A stretch of DNA of 64,000 nt from Quercus robur (GCF_932294415.1 NC_065545.1:42198327-42262326); one strand, 5' to 3'; shown: positions 48,639-61,644, numbered from the stretch's first letter. Notes: generated by a model from the letters alone, not told the origin. Numbers and translations are program-made.

Positions 48639-51600
48639 AACCAAACATGGGGATTTCATTTTGGTATGCTTTACTCTCTCTCTCTTTCTTTGTGCTTTTG
48701 TTTTTGTTTTCTTAATTTGCTCTGTTCTTTTTTCTTAGCATTTGATATTGTGGTTGTTGAAATTGCTTAAAATAAGAGTGGTTTCATTTCGGAGACTTGT
48801 TGCTCAAGATCTAATTTGTAGTATTAGCACTCAAGGTTTGTGATCTTCAATCTGTTGTACATGGAATTAGAAGAGAGAACAAAGGTTAACAGAATTGTTT
48901 GTATTAAGAGAGCTAATATTGAATAATGAACAACTCGTTTCCTTTTAACTCAACAGAGCTTAATGATCAGGATCTAAACAAGCATAATCTATATATATAT
49001 ATATAATATGTTCTACTAGAGGTTACATATTGAGATCTTAACATCCGTATACAATATTTGACAATCTGAATAATAAGGATGCTGATTTACATATATGATA
49101 GGTACAGTTGGCCACTATCTAGGCTGTAGAAGACTGGATTTGTTTGCATCAAATAACCTACTTAGGAGTCTTGCACATCAAAATTCTGTACAGTTCAAGG
49201 TGAATTTCTAAAGTACTTTTATAATTGCCAAGCTTCCATTGTTTTATCATGTATCCAAACACCTGAATGATTTTATTTGATCGGTTGACAATGCAATAGA
49301 CTCAGTTAGTTCTTGTTTAGTCAACAGTAACTTTGAAGCTAATTTTTATTTCTATATTATTATTGTTATTTTTGGATATGGGTACATCTCAATTGGCACA
49401 ACTACAGCGAGATTAAGAGGCTGCTTGCTTTCTGTTCATTCAAATTTTCTTTCTCCTTACTTTTGATGCTTCTGCAATCATCAAAAATTTCTTTTGACAC
49501 TAACTTTGAATCTCAGCATTAATTATATTAGTAGTGTTTCAGACTTACAGTCAACAATTCTCCAATAGGATTTTTATTAGGTCAAGAACATATGTATGAC
49601 ATGCTTATTAGGCTTAACTTAAAGCAGGCTGCAGAGGAGCTCCTGTTTCAATTCTTGTTTGTAAAACATCAGTTTGCTACATTTTAAAGTCTGTAGGTTT
49701 CAATTTTAGTCCTCTTCATAAGCTATAAAGCTTAGGTTGTTTTAAAGTTTTTCAATAATCAAAATTCTGCTTTCAAAGCACAGCTCATGGTGACACAAAT
49801 TCCAAAAATTTATTGCTGTTTTTGTTTCTTGCAGGTAAGACAAATCTCCATTCCAGCAGGTTGATCTAATCCCACATGCCCACAGCTCTATGATTATTGG
49901 ATTATGCAGGGGCTGATACGTTTCATCCATGAACGTTCGGCAAAGTGAACGTGGCACAGACATTCCCTTTTGATGTTCTAATTTAGTATGTTGGGTGAGT
50001 CAAGAAGTTTGTATTTGCTTCAATGTCCCCATTTCTTGGTAAATGACATTAAATCAGTAAGATCTGTTAGCTTTTTGTTTTGAATAATTTCATGCCCTTA
50101 GGTTTGAAATATTGTTCATGTTGCAATGTATTGATCATAAGCGTTTGCATTGACACTCAAATATTACTACTGATGAGTAACTTAAATTTCTTCCCTTTGT
50201 TGAATAGAAACGTTCTGGACACTTTGTGTAACTAGGACTAGGGTGATCAATGGCCTTATGTATGGCTTTTGTTGAGAATCATTGCAATAGTTTTCCTAAC
50301 TTAATGATCTTACCATGTATATAAAGCAAGAGTGAAAAAACGATTGGCCCGAACTGATTGACTAGAGAAAGGACAACTTGCACTACCCATAGCTTGAACA
50401 TTATAAAAAGAATGAGAAATGTTTTCTCACAATGCTTTCCACTTGATGGTGTGAGAGGCAAAGCTTGAGCTCCAGAACAAAATTAACAAACTATGTATTA
50501 ATATAATTCGACCTTATACAGTATAATTCCAACTAAACTGTTATTCAATTCTAAGGTAACAATGCGTAGCAATATTGTTGTATGCGCATGCACAGACCAA
50601 TTTGTTTATGTAATGAAAATTGTAAGCATTTCCTTCACATCACATTTCATGAGTTCAATGAATCTTTTGTTACTTCAAGACATAAATGAAGTCCTTTTAA
50701 ACTAAAATTTGATGTTTATTTTCTTGCAACATTGTTATTGATTATGTTTATGAAATAACTCATGTCAAGTAATAATGATTTTCTGATCAAATAATTCCTC
50801 TTTCCGGTCAAATTCTCTGTAATTTGTAATGAGAATGATGCCATGGATCTTATTAATCCACATGGACTGTGATTTTCTATAGAAGTGTCTATGAAGAACA
50901 ATGTTCAGAGCATATACGGAGATGTAACGGTAAACTCTAGTTAATACTTAATATATCCCTCTGATGCCATTAGCCTTTTTTAAGGGGGAAGATTTCTTTG
51001 TCTTTCCAGGGGAAAGTAAAGAAAGATTTGCATGGTGAGTTTTATCTCAACCTATAACGTTCATTTCATAATAATTGTTTTTTATTATGAGATCAAGACA
51101 TTAATTGATTTTTTATGTTAGCGGGATTCAAGCCCTTGATCTCTTATTCAATGATAAAATAAAAAATAAAAATAAAAAGTTTTATTAGTTGAGTTAATTA
51201 GAAACTACATGATTTACCAATGGCTCTCATCAAAGTTTCAAAATAATTCTACTATACTAAGGATTTTGAGTTGTTTGATTTAGAACAAAGTTTGGCTCCA
51301 AACATGTTTGGAGTCAAACTTTTTCCTTCAATTTACTGGGTATTGGTGAATTAACAAATTGTTGAGTATCTCCTTCCCTTTTCTTTTTTTTTTTTCTTTT
51401 TTTTCAACCGCAATTAAGCATCAAAGCCCAGGCCTAATAAGGAAGAGATGAGACCCACTTTTAAGCAAATGGATGAATAAATAAAGGGATAATCAATTTG
51501 ATACAACCCAAGATGACATGGGTGAACTAGTTGGATAATAAGAATCTAATACCCAATTTTTCGGTGTTACGTTAAGGAAAGATCATCTCATGAGACTTCC

Positions 51601-53002
51601 TTCTCACAATAAATGAGACCCATACATATAGGACTCATATCCACATATGAAAGAGAGGACTCGTGAGGTCTCATGAGACACTTTCTCCTTTCCAAGGCAA
51701 GTTATCTTGATTTACAAACTTGTTAAGAGACAAAACCTAACCTATTTTCCCTTATAACTAAAATGAAATCATCTGGCCAAACTTTGTTTCAACCGTGAAA
51801 GATGAGCAATCAGCCATTGACGATATTACACAGTCGACCAATGCAAAAACAAGATATTGACTTCATAATGGGATATTAGCAGTTTTCAACAAAATCAAAG
51901 CTAATCTCCACTATAAAATGGGGGGAGAAGTCCACACCAAAAAAGAATAAAGACACATAGCAATGTCATTATGCTCTCCCTCTCTCTCAAACAACGTGTC
52001 TTATCTTATCACAAAGCAATATTAGCATGCACCAACTACTACCCTCTTTTGGATTTCGTTCTTTTACTTGTAGATCGCCGATCGCATCAAATTTTCCTAA
52101 AATTGAATAGAAATTTTCTTTCTAATTTATTATTTCATAACACTATTCCTGCACTAATCGGACTTCATCGTTGAAAATTTTTATTAGGTGTTGGACACAA
52201 AAAGTGAGCTAGCTGAACGGCCCCATTCAGCAGAGAAAATTCTTGTAGTGACTCGTGGCCAAGAAAAAAAATAATTTCATGTATATAGATATACTTAAAA
52301 GATATATATTAAAATACATAGTATAATTCTTACATATATAATTGAAATATTATTAATAGTCATTCTTATATTTTTTTTTAGCTCTTTAAAAAGTTTAGTT
52401 ATTCTTATATTTTTTTTAACTCTTTAAAAAGTTTTGTAAGAATATTATTAGGTAGAAAATGTAAATTGTCTATTTTTTTTTTAATTTTTTATGTTCATTA
52501 ATTCTAGACTTTTTGATTTTTGTATACAATAACTTGCTTGGATGGATATTTATGATGTGATCTCACATTTGACTGCAAAATTAAAAAATAAAACTCTCTA
52601 AAAATAAATAATTTAGGACACATGGCATAAATATATGACACTACTTGAAAAGACCTAATTTACCCATCTTCTTAATCCTTTAAAAAGTAAGTGATAAATT
52701 AATCACCATAAAATATACTCTAAATTATACTTTGCACCCTAAACTTTGAATTTTCGTCCAAGTTAATAATAAAGTTAAGGTCAAAGTGCAAAGTGTTAAC
52801 AATTGTCATAATTTATGGTGCAAAACGTACATTTGAAAATTTTAAAATACAAAGTATATAATTTAAGATGGTGAAGTGTAATTTTCCCCTTCTTTTGATG
52901 ATACAAAAATTTATGTTCGCACTTGGCCTCATTGCAATCAAAACCCACGGAATAAACCTTATCTGTGGGGAAAATTTTACTACCTCGTCCTACATCTGTG
53001 GA
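48639..53002. other. Intergenic region
   Basis: It begins with the 3' end of the CML18-like gene. No other gene is supported. Acceptor-like and donor-like words occur near 48664 and 49853, so a 3' leader intron of that gene is possible but unproven. An (AT)n tract lies at about 48991-49007. Confidence 0.35.
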
Positions 53003-53408
53003 GATGCCATTTAAGCTATAACTCATAAGAAAACATGGATGCTACATCTACAAAAACAACTTTTTACAAACTAAAGTGGCTTGAAGTTAAGACACTGATG
53101 CAACAGTGGTACCAAAAACACTGAGCGCAGTGTGCCCAGCAAAGGAATGCAGTACGTAGAGAGATAACAACCATACCAAAATGCAGTAAATGCGGTAGTC
53201 ATTTTAGCCCTAAGATAATAGACTGAAATGTGAGCTTCCAATAGTATTAGAAATGATACCGATATACAAAATCTGCAAGCTGCAGCAAATTCAAAACTAA
53301 ACAATCATCCAGACTAGAAAATGTGTTGGGGGAGGAAAAACAAACAAGGAAAATAAGTAAATTTCTAAGTTACCCTCCGAACAAGTGAAAAATGGAAGAA
53401 ATTTTGCA

Positions 53409-53682
53409 TCAAGCCTTCTTCTTTTTGGATCTGAGCATCACTAATCCAATAAACACACATAAGAAACAGAGACTCACCGCACTGGTAAAAACAGGTACTA
53501 GTATAGCATATTCTTGTGGTATAAAATCCTTGTGGATGAAGTGATCGCTATCTACAAATGGCTGAAAAATCACAAGATAGGAATCAAACGTCAATAGGTA
53601 GCTTATACAGCATTTTTTCCCCTTTTATCTTTTTGGTTGGGGGTTAAAGTAAACTGACCAAGAATGATGATCCAGAAAGTAC
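53409..53682 (-). pseudogene. DPM2: DPM2 truncated copy
   Basis: Exon 2 is intact (53561-53409, 50 residues plus stop; PFVDSDHFIH ... SKKKKA). Of exon 1 only the last few codons remain (TFWIIIL, about 53660-53681), with one extra base before the donor compared with the intact copy at 61.6 kb. The ATG and the first transmembrane helix are missing, and the sequence upstream joins directly to what is intergenic sequence in the other copy. It is a pseudogene by deletion, although exon 2 carries no stop. Confidence 0.85.
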
Positions 53683-53761
53683 ACATGTAGTAGCAGACAC
53701 TTTGATCAAACATTAATAAATATCATAATATCAAAGAAAAATGGGCAAATGTAAACAATCT

Positions 53762-53781
53762 CCCCCCCCCCCCCCCCCCCC
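53762..53781. repeat. Poly(C) run
   Basis: Twenty consecutive C followed by a TTC-rich tract. The homologous place in copy B (about 62177-62200) is only a broken C-rich stretch. Confidence 0.85.
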
Positions 53782-53960
53782 ACCCCTCTCTTCTTCTTCT
53801 TCTTCTTCACCCACAAAATTTTAAAACAACAAGAGAACCCTCAAGGTTGCATGGAATCAAAGCCTTGAAATTGGATATCTAGTCCCTTTGTACATAAACG
53901 AGCTTCAAACTGAATCAAAATTGTACGTGGTACAAAAACATTTCATTGCTAAAGTAAACT

Positions 53961-55113
53961 TTGAACTTTAAAGTACAAACACTGCTTATAGCTTCAATTC
54001 TGAGCACCCAAATGACTGAATGAGGCTTCAATTAATAAGCCATGGCAGAAAGAGGAGGGAACCTCCCAGTCCCAGCCATAAATTAATACCTAGTGCAGAC
54101 ACAGGTAACACATATCTGGGTGACATAATATTCATTGTGAAAGGGAAAAAATGGAGACAAAAGAGGGAAAAGCATCCAAGAACTAAAGCACATGCATATG
54201 TAAATTTATACTAGAGTAGGGAAACTTTCTCACGATCATATATTCAATTATCAATGCCAACAACAATTTTCAGTTCTTTTAGCTTTAGAAAGTATTCAAG
54301 CATCCATAACCATTAACAGGGTTTGACAATAAACCCCCCACCACCACCCCACCCCCCAAAATTAACGAATGTCACCACTACTTTTTTTAAAGCTTCTATC
54401 AATCATGACAGAACCCCCATGCCCAACTCTCCTTCCCCAACTTCTCCCCTACCTCCCTCCCCTCTCTAAAGAATAGATCCTTCAAAAAGACCTAATAATC
54501 CCTCTTCATGAAGTTCACATATTTAGCACCTATAACTACATGTGTATACCAACAGGTTGACTAAAATGATATCTACAGTGAAAAAACTTTGTTAATTCTA
54601 CAAAATTCAGTAATTATCAATACTACAGTTCTTTTTACCGTGAAAAGCAATCTGCACTCACAATGACATTTCCAAAAGCACAGTCAAACACTAAAATCTC
54701 ATCTTCAAATTTCTAAGATTATCCATAAAGTTCAGGTCCCCACAAAATACTTTTACAACGTGTTTGGAAGTTTGGAGAGTGGTGAGAAGAGAGGGGAGGG
54801 GAATGGTTATCCTTTCCCCTTGTTTTGATATTTTAAAAATTAAGTAGGAGGAAGAGGAATTAATATACCTTCTCTATAATAGGATGTTTAAAAAAATTAA
54901 GGCAAGGAAAGGGTAGGGCAATGGTCATATAAATTGACAATTATGACTATCTTTTGCTTTTTTTTTAATTATTTATTTTAAGAAATAGATATAAATTGAA
55001 ACGAGGGGATAGGAGTAAGATTCCTAACATCTCTATTCATTATTAAGAAAATATCAATGAAAGCGAAAAAACAAAATAAGCATTGCTATTAACATTTTAA
55101 AATTTTAACTCAC
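53961..55113. other. Intergenic region downstream of the hAT-derived gene
   Basis: No gene seen. 54770-55020 is G/A-rich (GTGTTTGGAAGTTTGGAGAG ...) and resembles a decayed MITE. The hAT-derived transcript probably continues into this interval. Confidence 0.35.
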
Positions 55114-55120
55114 CTGTCTA

Positions 55121-57118
55121 TCAAAATGGAACTCGACGTTCTTTGAAATCTTGAAAATCATCGATGATTGATTCTAAACTAAATTTTGCAGCAGTCTCCC
55201 TCTCCATATACAAAATCAAAGAGTCCGCCAGAAAATCATCTTGCACTTTGTCTACAAGCCAAGTTTTGACAATATTCATGGCTGAAAATGCTCGCTCCGT
55301 AGTTGCAATAGAAATTGGAAGAGTAAGCACAAGTATAACCACTCTATAAACAAGATGGTAGTCTATTGATTTTCTAGTTTTTACCAACCATTGGCACAAT
55401 TCAGAAATAGTTGACAGCTTTTTGAAGTCCGGATGCCGAACTACATCATGCTCATAATGATCAAGTTCCACTTTCAGTTGTTGCTTTTCATGGTCTGTGA
55501 AGTCTTGTGGATAAAACTTGTTTACCAACAATAAAATATCTTCGATTCTAAAAGATTCACATGCTTCTCTAGGATCAAGAGCTGAGCTAAGACGAAGTAG
55601 TTCCACTACATGCTCACTAAACCGACGATTTAATTCTTGAACTATAGAATCTATTGTAGCATTAAAAATATTTACTCGGTAATGATGCTCAATTGTAAAG
55701 TAATCTTTTTGATGACGAGCTACACCTCGAAACCGAACATAACGAGCATTCATATCTGGGACATCTATGTTGCATGCCTTACAAAATGATTTCACAGTGG
55801 TAAGTAAGCCATCCCATCCATCATCTCTGAATTTTTGGATAAGTACTTTAGTGAATGAAACAAAATGCAAGACATTTAAAATGTTTGGAGACTGGCATTG
55901 CAAAGCTTGACAAAACGAATTAGTGATCTCCATAACTTCTTTCATTAGATGCAAAATGAACACAAATTCAAATGATGTCAATTCCTCATAAGCTAAGTCT
56001 GCCTCTCCTCGTTGGGAACTAGTTCCGTCATCAATGACCTCAAGTAAAATTTCACAGATTGGATTGAATATTTTTATCAAGCTAGAAAACGATTTCAAGT
56101 GAGAACTCCGACGAGTATCTCCAGCCCATTGCAAAGTGCTAATCTCATCAAATCCCCTTCCAGATTCAAGCTCAACCATGTCAATCATATGTGCAATTTC
56201 AGCAGCATAAGAACTTTTTAGTTTCTCATTACACTCACCAACAACATTGACAACAGAAGTTAATTTCATGAAAAAACTTTGAACAGGGATAACGTTCTTT
56301 GATGCTGCCGCTATCGCTAATTGCATGCAATGTACAAAACAATGGACATGGTAAGCATATGGACAATCATTTGAAACTAAAGCTTGTAATCCACTCCACT
56401 CCCCTCTCATATTACTTGCCCTATTATACCCCTGTCCTCGAATATTTTGGATATTTAGACAATGATGAGACAAAACAGAATATATCCCATCTTTTAGGGT
56501 TAATGCCGAAAAGTTAGAGACACGAACTAACCCAAAAAAACGTTCCTGCACAAAGCCGTCTTTGTCTACAAACCTTAAAACAATAGCAATTATATCATTC
56601 CATGACACATCATAAAATTTATCAACAATTATGCAAAACTTTGCATCACCAATTTCTTCACGAATTGCCTTTCTCACCTTGTTTGAAAAAACATGTAAAA
56701 TTTCTTTTTGGATATCAGGTGATTTGTAACACGCATTCTCAGGAGCTCTATTCATCACTTCAGTAACCTTTTCATTAAATGATGCCACCATATCCAAAAG
56801 TGAACGGAATTTTTCGTGACTGATTAAACCAGTGAAATCATCAAACAGAAGACCTTGGAATGCAAGCAATTTGACAACATCAATGGTGACCTTTAATAGC
56901 AGCCGGTCATTTGCAATTTGTTCAGAAGTGAAATTGTCAAGCACTTGATCATCCTCACATGAGCTCTCCAAAACTCTATGAAATGAGTTGGGATTTTCAG
57001 AAATTGGGACATCATCAACACTGGCACTCGGCAACGTGGGATCATCAGTTTTGGCTTCTAAATTATCTGTTTTTTGTCTTTTGAAATAATCAAACATTGT
57101 AGTTGACTTTCCCATGAT
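55121..57118 (-). CDS. hAT-transposase-derived protein (DUF4371/TTF-type, C-terminal dimerisation domain)
   Basis: Single coding exon of 664 codons, ATG at 57115-57113. After an N-terminal TTMFDYFKRQ come the RNase H-like core (CIIVDKFYDV near residue 161; GQGYNRASNMRGE near 228; YHVHCFVHCMQLA near 255) and the hAT C-terminal dimerisation segment (LPISIATTERAFSAMN near 610). Compared with relatives as I know them, the TTF zinc-finger block is absent, the usual GQGYDGASNM has Asn-Arg in place of Asp-Gly, and the usual GDTRW has Arg for Trp. An upstream splice pair (donor GAG|GTATGC at 57407/57406, acceptor TTGTAG|ATCATGG ending at 57119) suggests a 5' untranslated exon. A donor GTGAGT lies 7 bases after the stop. 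No terminal inverted repeats were found. It is either a domesticated transposase gene or a recently immobilised copy. Confidence 0.8.
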   Translation of the reverse strand: MMGKSTTMFDYFKRQKTDNLEAKTDDPTLPSASVDDVPISENPNSFHRVLESSCEDDQVLDNFTSEQIANDRLLLKVTIDVVKLLAFQGLLFDDFTGLISHEKFRSLLDMVASFNEKVTEVMNRAPENACYKSPDIQKEILHVFSNKVRKAIREEIGDAKFCIIVDKFYDVSWNDIIAIVLRFVDKDGFVQERFFGLVRVSNFSALTLKDGIYSVLSHHCLNIQNIRGQGYNRASNMRGEWSGLQALVSNDCPYAYHVHCFVHCMQLAIAAASKNVIPVQSFFMKLTSVVNVVGECNEKLKSSYAAEIAHMIDMVELESGRGFDEISTLQWAGDTRRSSHLKSFSSLIKIFNPICEILLEVIDDGTSSQRGEADLAYEELTSFEFVFILHLMKEVMEITNSFCQALQCQSPNILNVLHFVSFTKVLIQKFRDDGWDGLLTTVKSFCKACNIDVPDMNARYVRFRGVARHQKDYFTIEHHYRVNIFNATIDSIVQELNRRFSEHVVELLRLSSALDPREACESFRIEDILLLVNKFYPQDFTDHEKQQLKVELDHYEHDVVRHPDFKKLSTISELCQWLVKTRKSIDYHLVYRVVILVLTLPISIATTERAFSAMNIVKTWLVDKVQDDFLADSLILYMERETAAKFSLESIIDDFQDFKERRVPF

Positions 57119-57640
57119 CTACAAGTCAAATAAAATTCATATTAATTAATCATATTATAGGGATTTGTATGGATTTATCCTACATAAAAAAATTTTCATT
57201 CCGTTAACAGCATATCTAGATATACACACACACTACACTACTAGTCAATGACCACTCAACTCAATATTATTTCATTAGAGTATTATTAAAGGCAGAGAGA
57301 GAGAGAGAGCAGTCAATTTTTCACACTTATCAGTTACGACAGTTCAGAGATAAACAGAGACAGAGACAGAGACCAAAAAGGAGAGATGAGAGATTCATGA
57401 GCATACCTCGACTGGAGAGGTGGAGACGCCAACGGCGGTGACACGGTGGAGTGAGCGAGAGAGTGATATTTGGGTTTTCTGATTTGTTTTGGTAGGGTTT
57501 TGTGATTTGCTTTGTTTTTTTTTTTTTTGGTTTTAGACCGAATTTGCAATTTGTTTCGCGGGCATTGTCCAGTGGTTTTCCTTGTTTATTTGGGGGGTGA
57601 TGGCCAAAAGGGTTGGGGCGCACGTGTATCACTGTCACAT
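57119..57640 (-). promoter_or_regulatory. Predicted leader intron and 5' untranslated exon of the hAT-derived gene
   Basis: Intron 57406-57119 (288 bp, GTATGC ... TTGTAG). The presumed untranslated exon lies upstream from 57407 to roughly 57500-57640, with GC-rich CCACCGTGTCACCGCCG-type sequence. GA repeats lie at 57296-57310. The transcription start is unknown. Confidence 0.45.
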
Positions 57641-58756
57641 ATCATATATGTCATATATGTAGGCTAATTTGTAAATTTTTAAGGGAAGGAGGCCAATAAT
57701 ATTATATATATATATATATATATCTTGGCACTAAATTTTAAATTTTTTGTCTATATATCAACAACGCTACTTACATACATAATTAGTTTCATAATTTATT
57801 TGAAATAAATTGTGATTAGTATAGCATTTTTTTCAATCACCACTTATATAACTTTTATTGTGCATCAATCATAACTTATCACATCAATAGATGAAATTCA
57901 TTGTCTTTAAACTTATTATTATAATTATATATATACATATATGTGCTAGTTATTTGCAGGGGAAAAAAATGGGAGGGATGGCCCCAAAGTCTCTTAAGGC
58001 TAGAGTAAAAAAAAAAATCATTAAATGTGTTAGTAGTCACTAAGGTGGTGAGTTATAAATGGTAGACAATAAATTTGTCAAGTAGTAGGCCTAAATAAGA
58101 ATTAATAACAATTTAGATGTTGTGAAATTTTTGGTATATGTAGTATTGCTCTTGGGTTCAGTTTTGACTCAAACCTTTAATGGAAGAAATGGCCATAATA
58201 AACAGTAGAATATTTTTATATCTATATGTATTGTAGCCAAAAAAAAATTTGAGACCTCTCAACCAACAATAAATAAATAAATAAGGCTTCCTTTGTTGAC
58301 AAAAAGAATATAATGTCTATGTGTCCCTAAGTGTAAAAATTTAATCAAAACCAAAAATTTTAAACCAAAAAAAAAAAAGAAAAAAAAGTTAAGGCCTTCT
58401 TTATTGACAAATGGAATGCACGGTTTATTTGTCTCAAAGTGTAAAAAAAATTTAATTAAAACAAAAAATTATCGTCTTCTCAAATGGTGTTCACTCTATT
58501 AATGTGTTTTACTTTTTTTGCAACAATTTAACAGTAAAAATTTCCAATTTTCTAAACACATAGAAAGTGATCAAGCTCTTCATTTCTCTCGCCATCAAAA
58601 TTAATAGTTGCCAATAAAAATCATTACTGAAATCCAACCTTCATTAATTGATAGCTACTTAAATAAGGGGGCGTTATTCCACAAATTTATCATCAATAGT
58701 TAAATTTATATTATTTAATAATATTTAAATATACGAAGAAAAAAAAAACATATTAA
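57641..58756. other. Intergenic sequence
   Basis: AT-rich, with (AT)n at about 57701-57722. No gene seen. Confidence 0.4.
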
Positions 58757-58965
58757 GTGTTTGTTTGGATATTGCTTATTTTACTGAAAACTAAAAACTT
58801 ATTGCTGAAAACAATAAAAAAAATAATTTCTAATTACTGTTCACTGCTGAAAACACTGTAGTTTTGCCTTAATGCGTTATTCATGTCCATGAACAGTGCA
58901 AGAGGCGTTGGTAAAAAAAAAAAAAAGGCAAAAACGCAAGCATACAGAAGTGATCCAAACGGAGC
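58757..58965. mobile_element. MITE, same family as the element at 24.4 kb
   Basis: Left end TTAAGTGTTTGTTTGGATAT and right end GTGATCCAAACGGAGC form inverted ends. The interior shares CACTGTAG, CATGAACAGTG and an A-run followed by AAAAACGCAA with the 24.4-kb element. Confidence 0.55.
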
Positions 58966-59326
58966 TTAAAGCCCCAAAATTGGCCCTGTTTAGGTTTGTC
59001 CCTACATATAGGGTTCATGAAACCCACCCCTCCCTTTACTCTTCTTTCTTGCTTCTTCGTCCGTCCAAACAAATTGTTAGTAATCCCTTTCAAAAAAACA
59101 CATAGCTTTAATAAAAACACCCAGCCACACTTTTCATCTAATGGAAGGCAACATAGAGTTTGTATTAGCTCTGGAGGTCCAATTTTGATTATGATCTTTC
59201 TCAACTCAAAAAGTCTAATTCCACAACAAGTGGCACAATTTTTGCCACAACTTACTCACGTGACGAGTTAAGAGTGGTGGAACTTTCATGTTAGGTTGGG
59301 GGTGGTAAAAGAGAATTCTCATTTTC

Positions 59327-59358
<32 letters not shown>

Positions 59359-59694
59359 TTTTTTTTTTTTTTCAATTACATCTTGTCCAAATCACTCATT
59401 CAACTAAAGAGAGTGTTTATTACACAGTTGTGTGGATCCATGCAAGTAATAGATTTTATCCTTCAACTAAAGCATGAGCATGCTCTTTCATTCCAGTTCC
59501 GTGAGTGTCTGTCCTTGTTAGGATTTTTGTCCCTCATTGGCATATGTCAAAAACATCTCCACTAGTGGGATGCACCACCATTAATTTGAGCCTACTCTAA
59601 ATAATTTTATTCGTATATACTAGTTTTTAATCACAATCTTGTAATTTGTTAACTTTATCATTCTCAAAATGTATTGCATTCCCCCCACCCCCAC

Positions 59695-59725
<31 letters not shown>

Positions 59726-60849
59726 AAAAAAAAAAGAGAAAGAAAGAGAAGGAAAATGGGAGGAAAGAAGTGTGCAAAAAAAAAAAAAATTGCTTGCATT
59801 CCTATACCATACCATAATTTTAATATGCCCCAAGTAATTACAATAATTTAGGCTTACATTCTTTAAATTCTAATTTTATTTATTTATTGTTAAGTCATAA
59901 CCTTACACTCCACTCTTTCTTATGAGAGGAGGAAATGCCACTTAAACTAGAGCTCATTAAAAACCTAAGAATAAAAAAATTTAATTCATTTTTTTTTAAA
60001 TGAGAATAATTGTCAAGAAATAAATTACTTGACTTTCTGAAGACAAAAGCCAATAAAATTGCAATATAAGATGGAAAATGTTAGCTACATTGTAGAAAAC
60101 CACCTAAAACCAAAATAACCTACAATCTTAAATTCTTCTTAATTCAACCTACAAATCATAACTTAATTGAAATTGAAGAATAAAATTTTACCATTACAAA
60201 TCACGTAGCGAGTATAAAATTTTAATCCCAATAAAGATTTGATTTACATCCTTAACCTCATGTATCATTATGTAAAATTGTGTAACCATGCAAACGAACT
60301 GACCATGACAAAGCCCAAGAAGAGTTCAAAATTTTTTTTTTTTTGAAAGGCTAATGAATTTGATTTCTGTGAAGAGAAAGTCAAATCTACTTACATGAAT
60401 AAATAACACACTATTAACAACTCTCAAGTCCTAGGGTTCCTGTCTATAAAACAAGTATATGATTCAAAAATCCTATTTTTTTGCAAATCAATCTAGTTGA
60501 AGATCACCTATTTAGGCTGATTGGGAGAAAGTTGTTAGAAAAGTTTCTATTTTATTTACCAGAAGAATTGGTTTAAAGATTCGAACATGGATTTGATTTT
60601 CCTTTTCCAGTTTCACTGTTTGCACTTTTCTAAATGAATGACAACCCAAGAGTTTCAAGGTTTGGCCAGGGGTTTAGTTATATATATTAAGAAAAGTTAA
60701 AATTTTTATTAAGATGATTAAATTTATAGTTACATCATCTATCACAATGGACTTGTACCTCTGCGAAATCCTTACCTTTTTTGTTTATTGGAAAACTTAT
60801 AAATGAACCCAATGGGAGCCTACCTTCCACCCTTTCTTACAGTAGAAGG
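58966..60849. other. Intergenic sequence with homopolymer tracts
   Basis: (CTT)n followed by a long T run at 59328-59372. A 22-base C run at 59694-59715 passes directly into an A run. No gene seen. Confidence 0.4.
59694..59715. repeat. Poly(C) run followed by poly(A)
   Basis: Twenty-two C then about 20 A. Such tracts are unstable and often miscounted in assemblies. Confidence 0.85.
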
Positions 60850-61044
60850 AGATGCCATTTAAGCTAAAACTTTTTGACAAAATCCTCCTATACAGGTATC
60901 TTAAATCCTAAACCAAATAAAAAATTCTTACTAACTTTATCATCCTCATTTGTCACCACTAGTTTTGCATCCTTTATCTTGTTAAGAAGTGCCCAAAAAA
61001 ATCATGGAAACTAATACAGTTTCAACATGAACTATAAGAGAGAA

Positions 61045-61064
61045 GGGGGGGGGGGGGGGGGGGG
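61045..61064. repeat. Poly(G) run
   Basis: Twenty consecutive G, inside the downstream part of copy B. Confidence 0.85.
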
Positions 61065-61644
61065 TGAATTTTTAATTCAACAGTTACAACATTGGGGAGG
61101 GGAAGTTGAACCCGTAAATGTTCCTGTTGAAAACATCATGAGGAGCAAGTTGAGTTACAAAACTTATCAACAAATGCATACTTTCAGCACTCTATCCTAG
61201 GCAAGTAGGATGTCATTAACTAACAACGGGAGTCCATACCATAAAAAGGAGGGGGGAAATAAATTAAACTAAAGTGGTCTGTAGTGGTGTTATGTTAAGT
61301 CACTTGCATAACATGTGGTAGCAGTACCAAACAATGAGCAAAGTATGCCAAGGAATGCAGTAGTGCCATAACAACCACGGACAAATTATAGGCAACATGC
61401 AGTAAATTTGGTAATAGACTCAATTTTCCAAAATAAGTTTAGGCCCTAAGGTAATAGACTAATATATGAGCTTCTAATAGTATTAGAAATGATACAGATA
61501 TACAAAACCTGCAAGTTTCAACAAATCCAAAATTAAAACACTCCTTCAGATCAGAAAATGTGTAGAGAGGTAAAAAAACAAACAAGAAAATAAGAACTCT
61601 AAGTTACTCTCAAAGATTTTTTTTTAAAGGCAGAACTAATTGTA

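Larger units (their letters stand above)
53003..53960. repeat. Segmental duplication, copy A (contains broken DPM2)
   Basis: From GAGATGCCATTTAAGCTA through the DPM2 exon 2 region to GTTGCATGGAATCAAAGCC and GATATCTAGTCCCT, this block matches 60850-62370 in the same orientation. It is shorter because part of DPM2 exon 1 and nearby sequence is gone. Confidence 0.8.

Noticed and set aside
48664-49853. A 3' untranslated intron of the CML18-like gene
   Set aside because: Donor- and acceptor-like words exist, but such words are common in AT-rich sequence and nothing else supports splicing.
59627-59851. Overlapping frames rich in proline, glycine or lysine
   Set aside because: They come from the poly(C)/poly(A) homopolymer.
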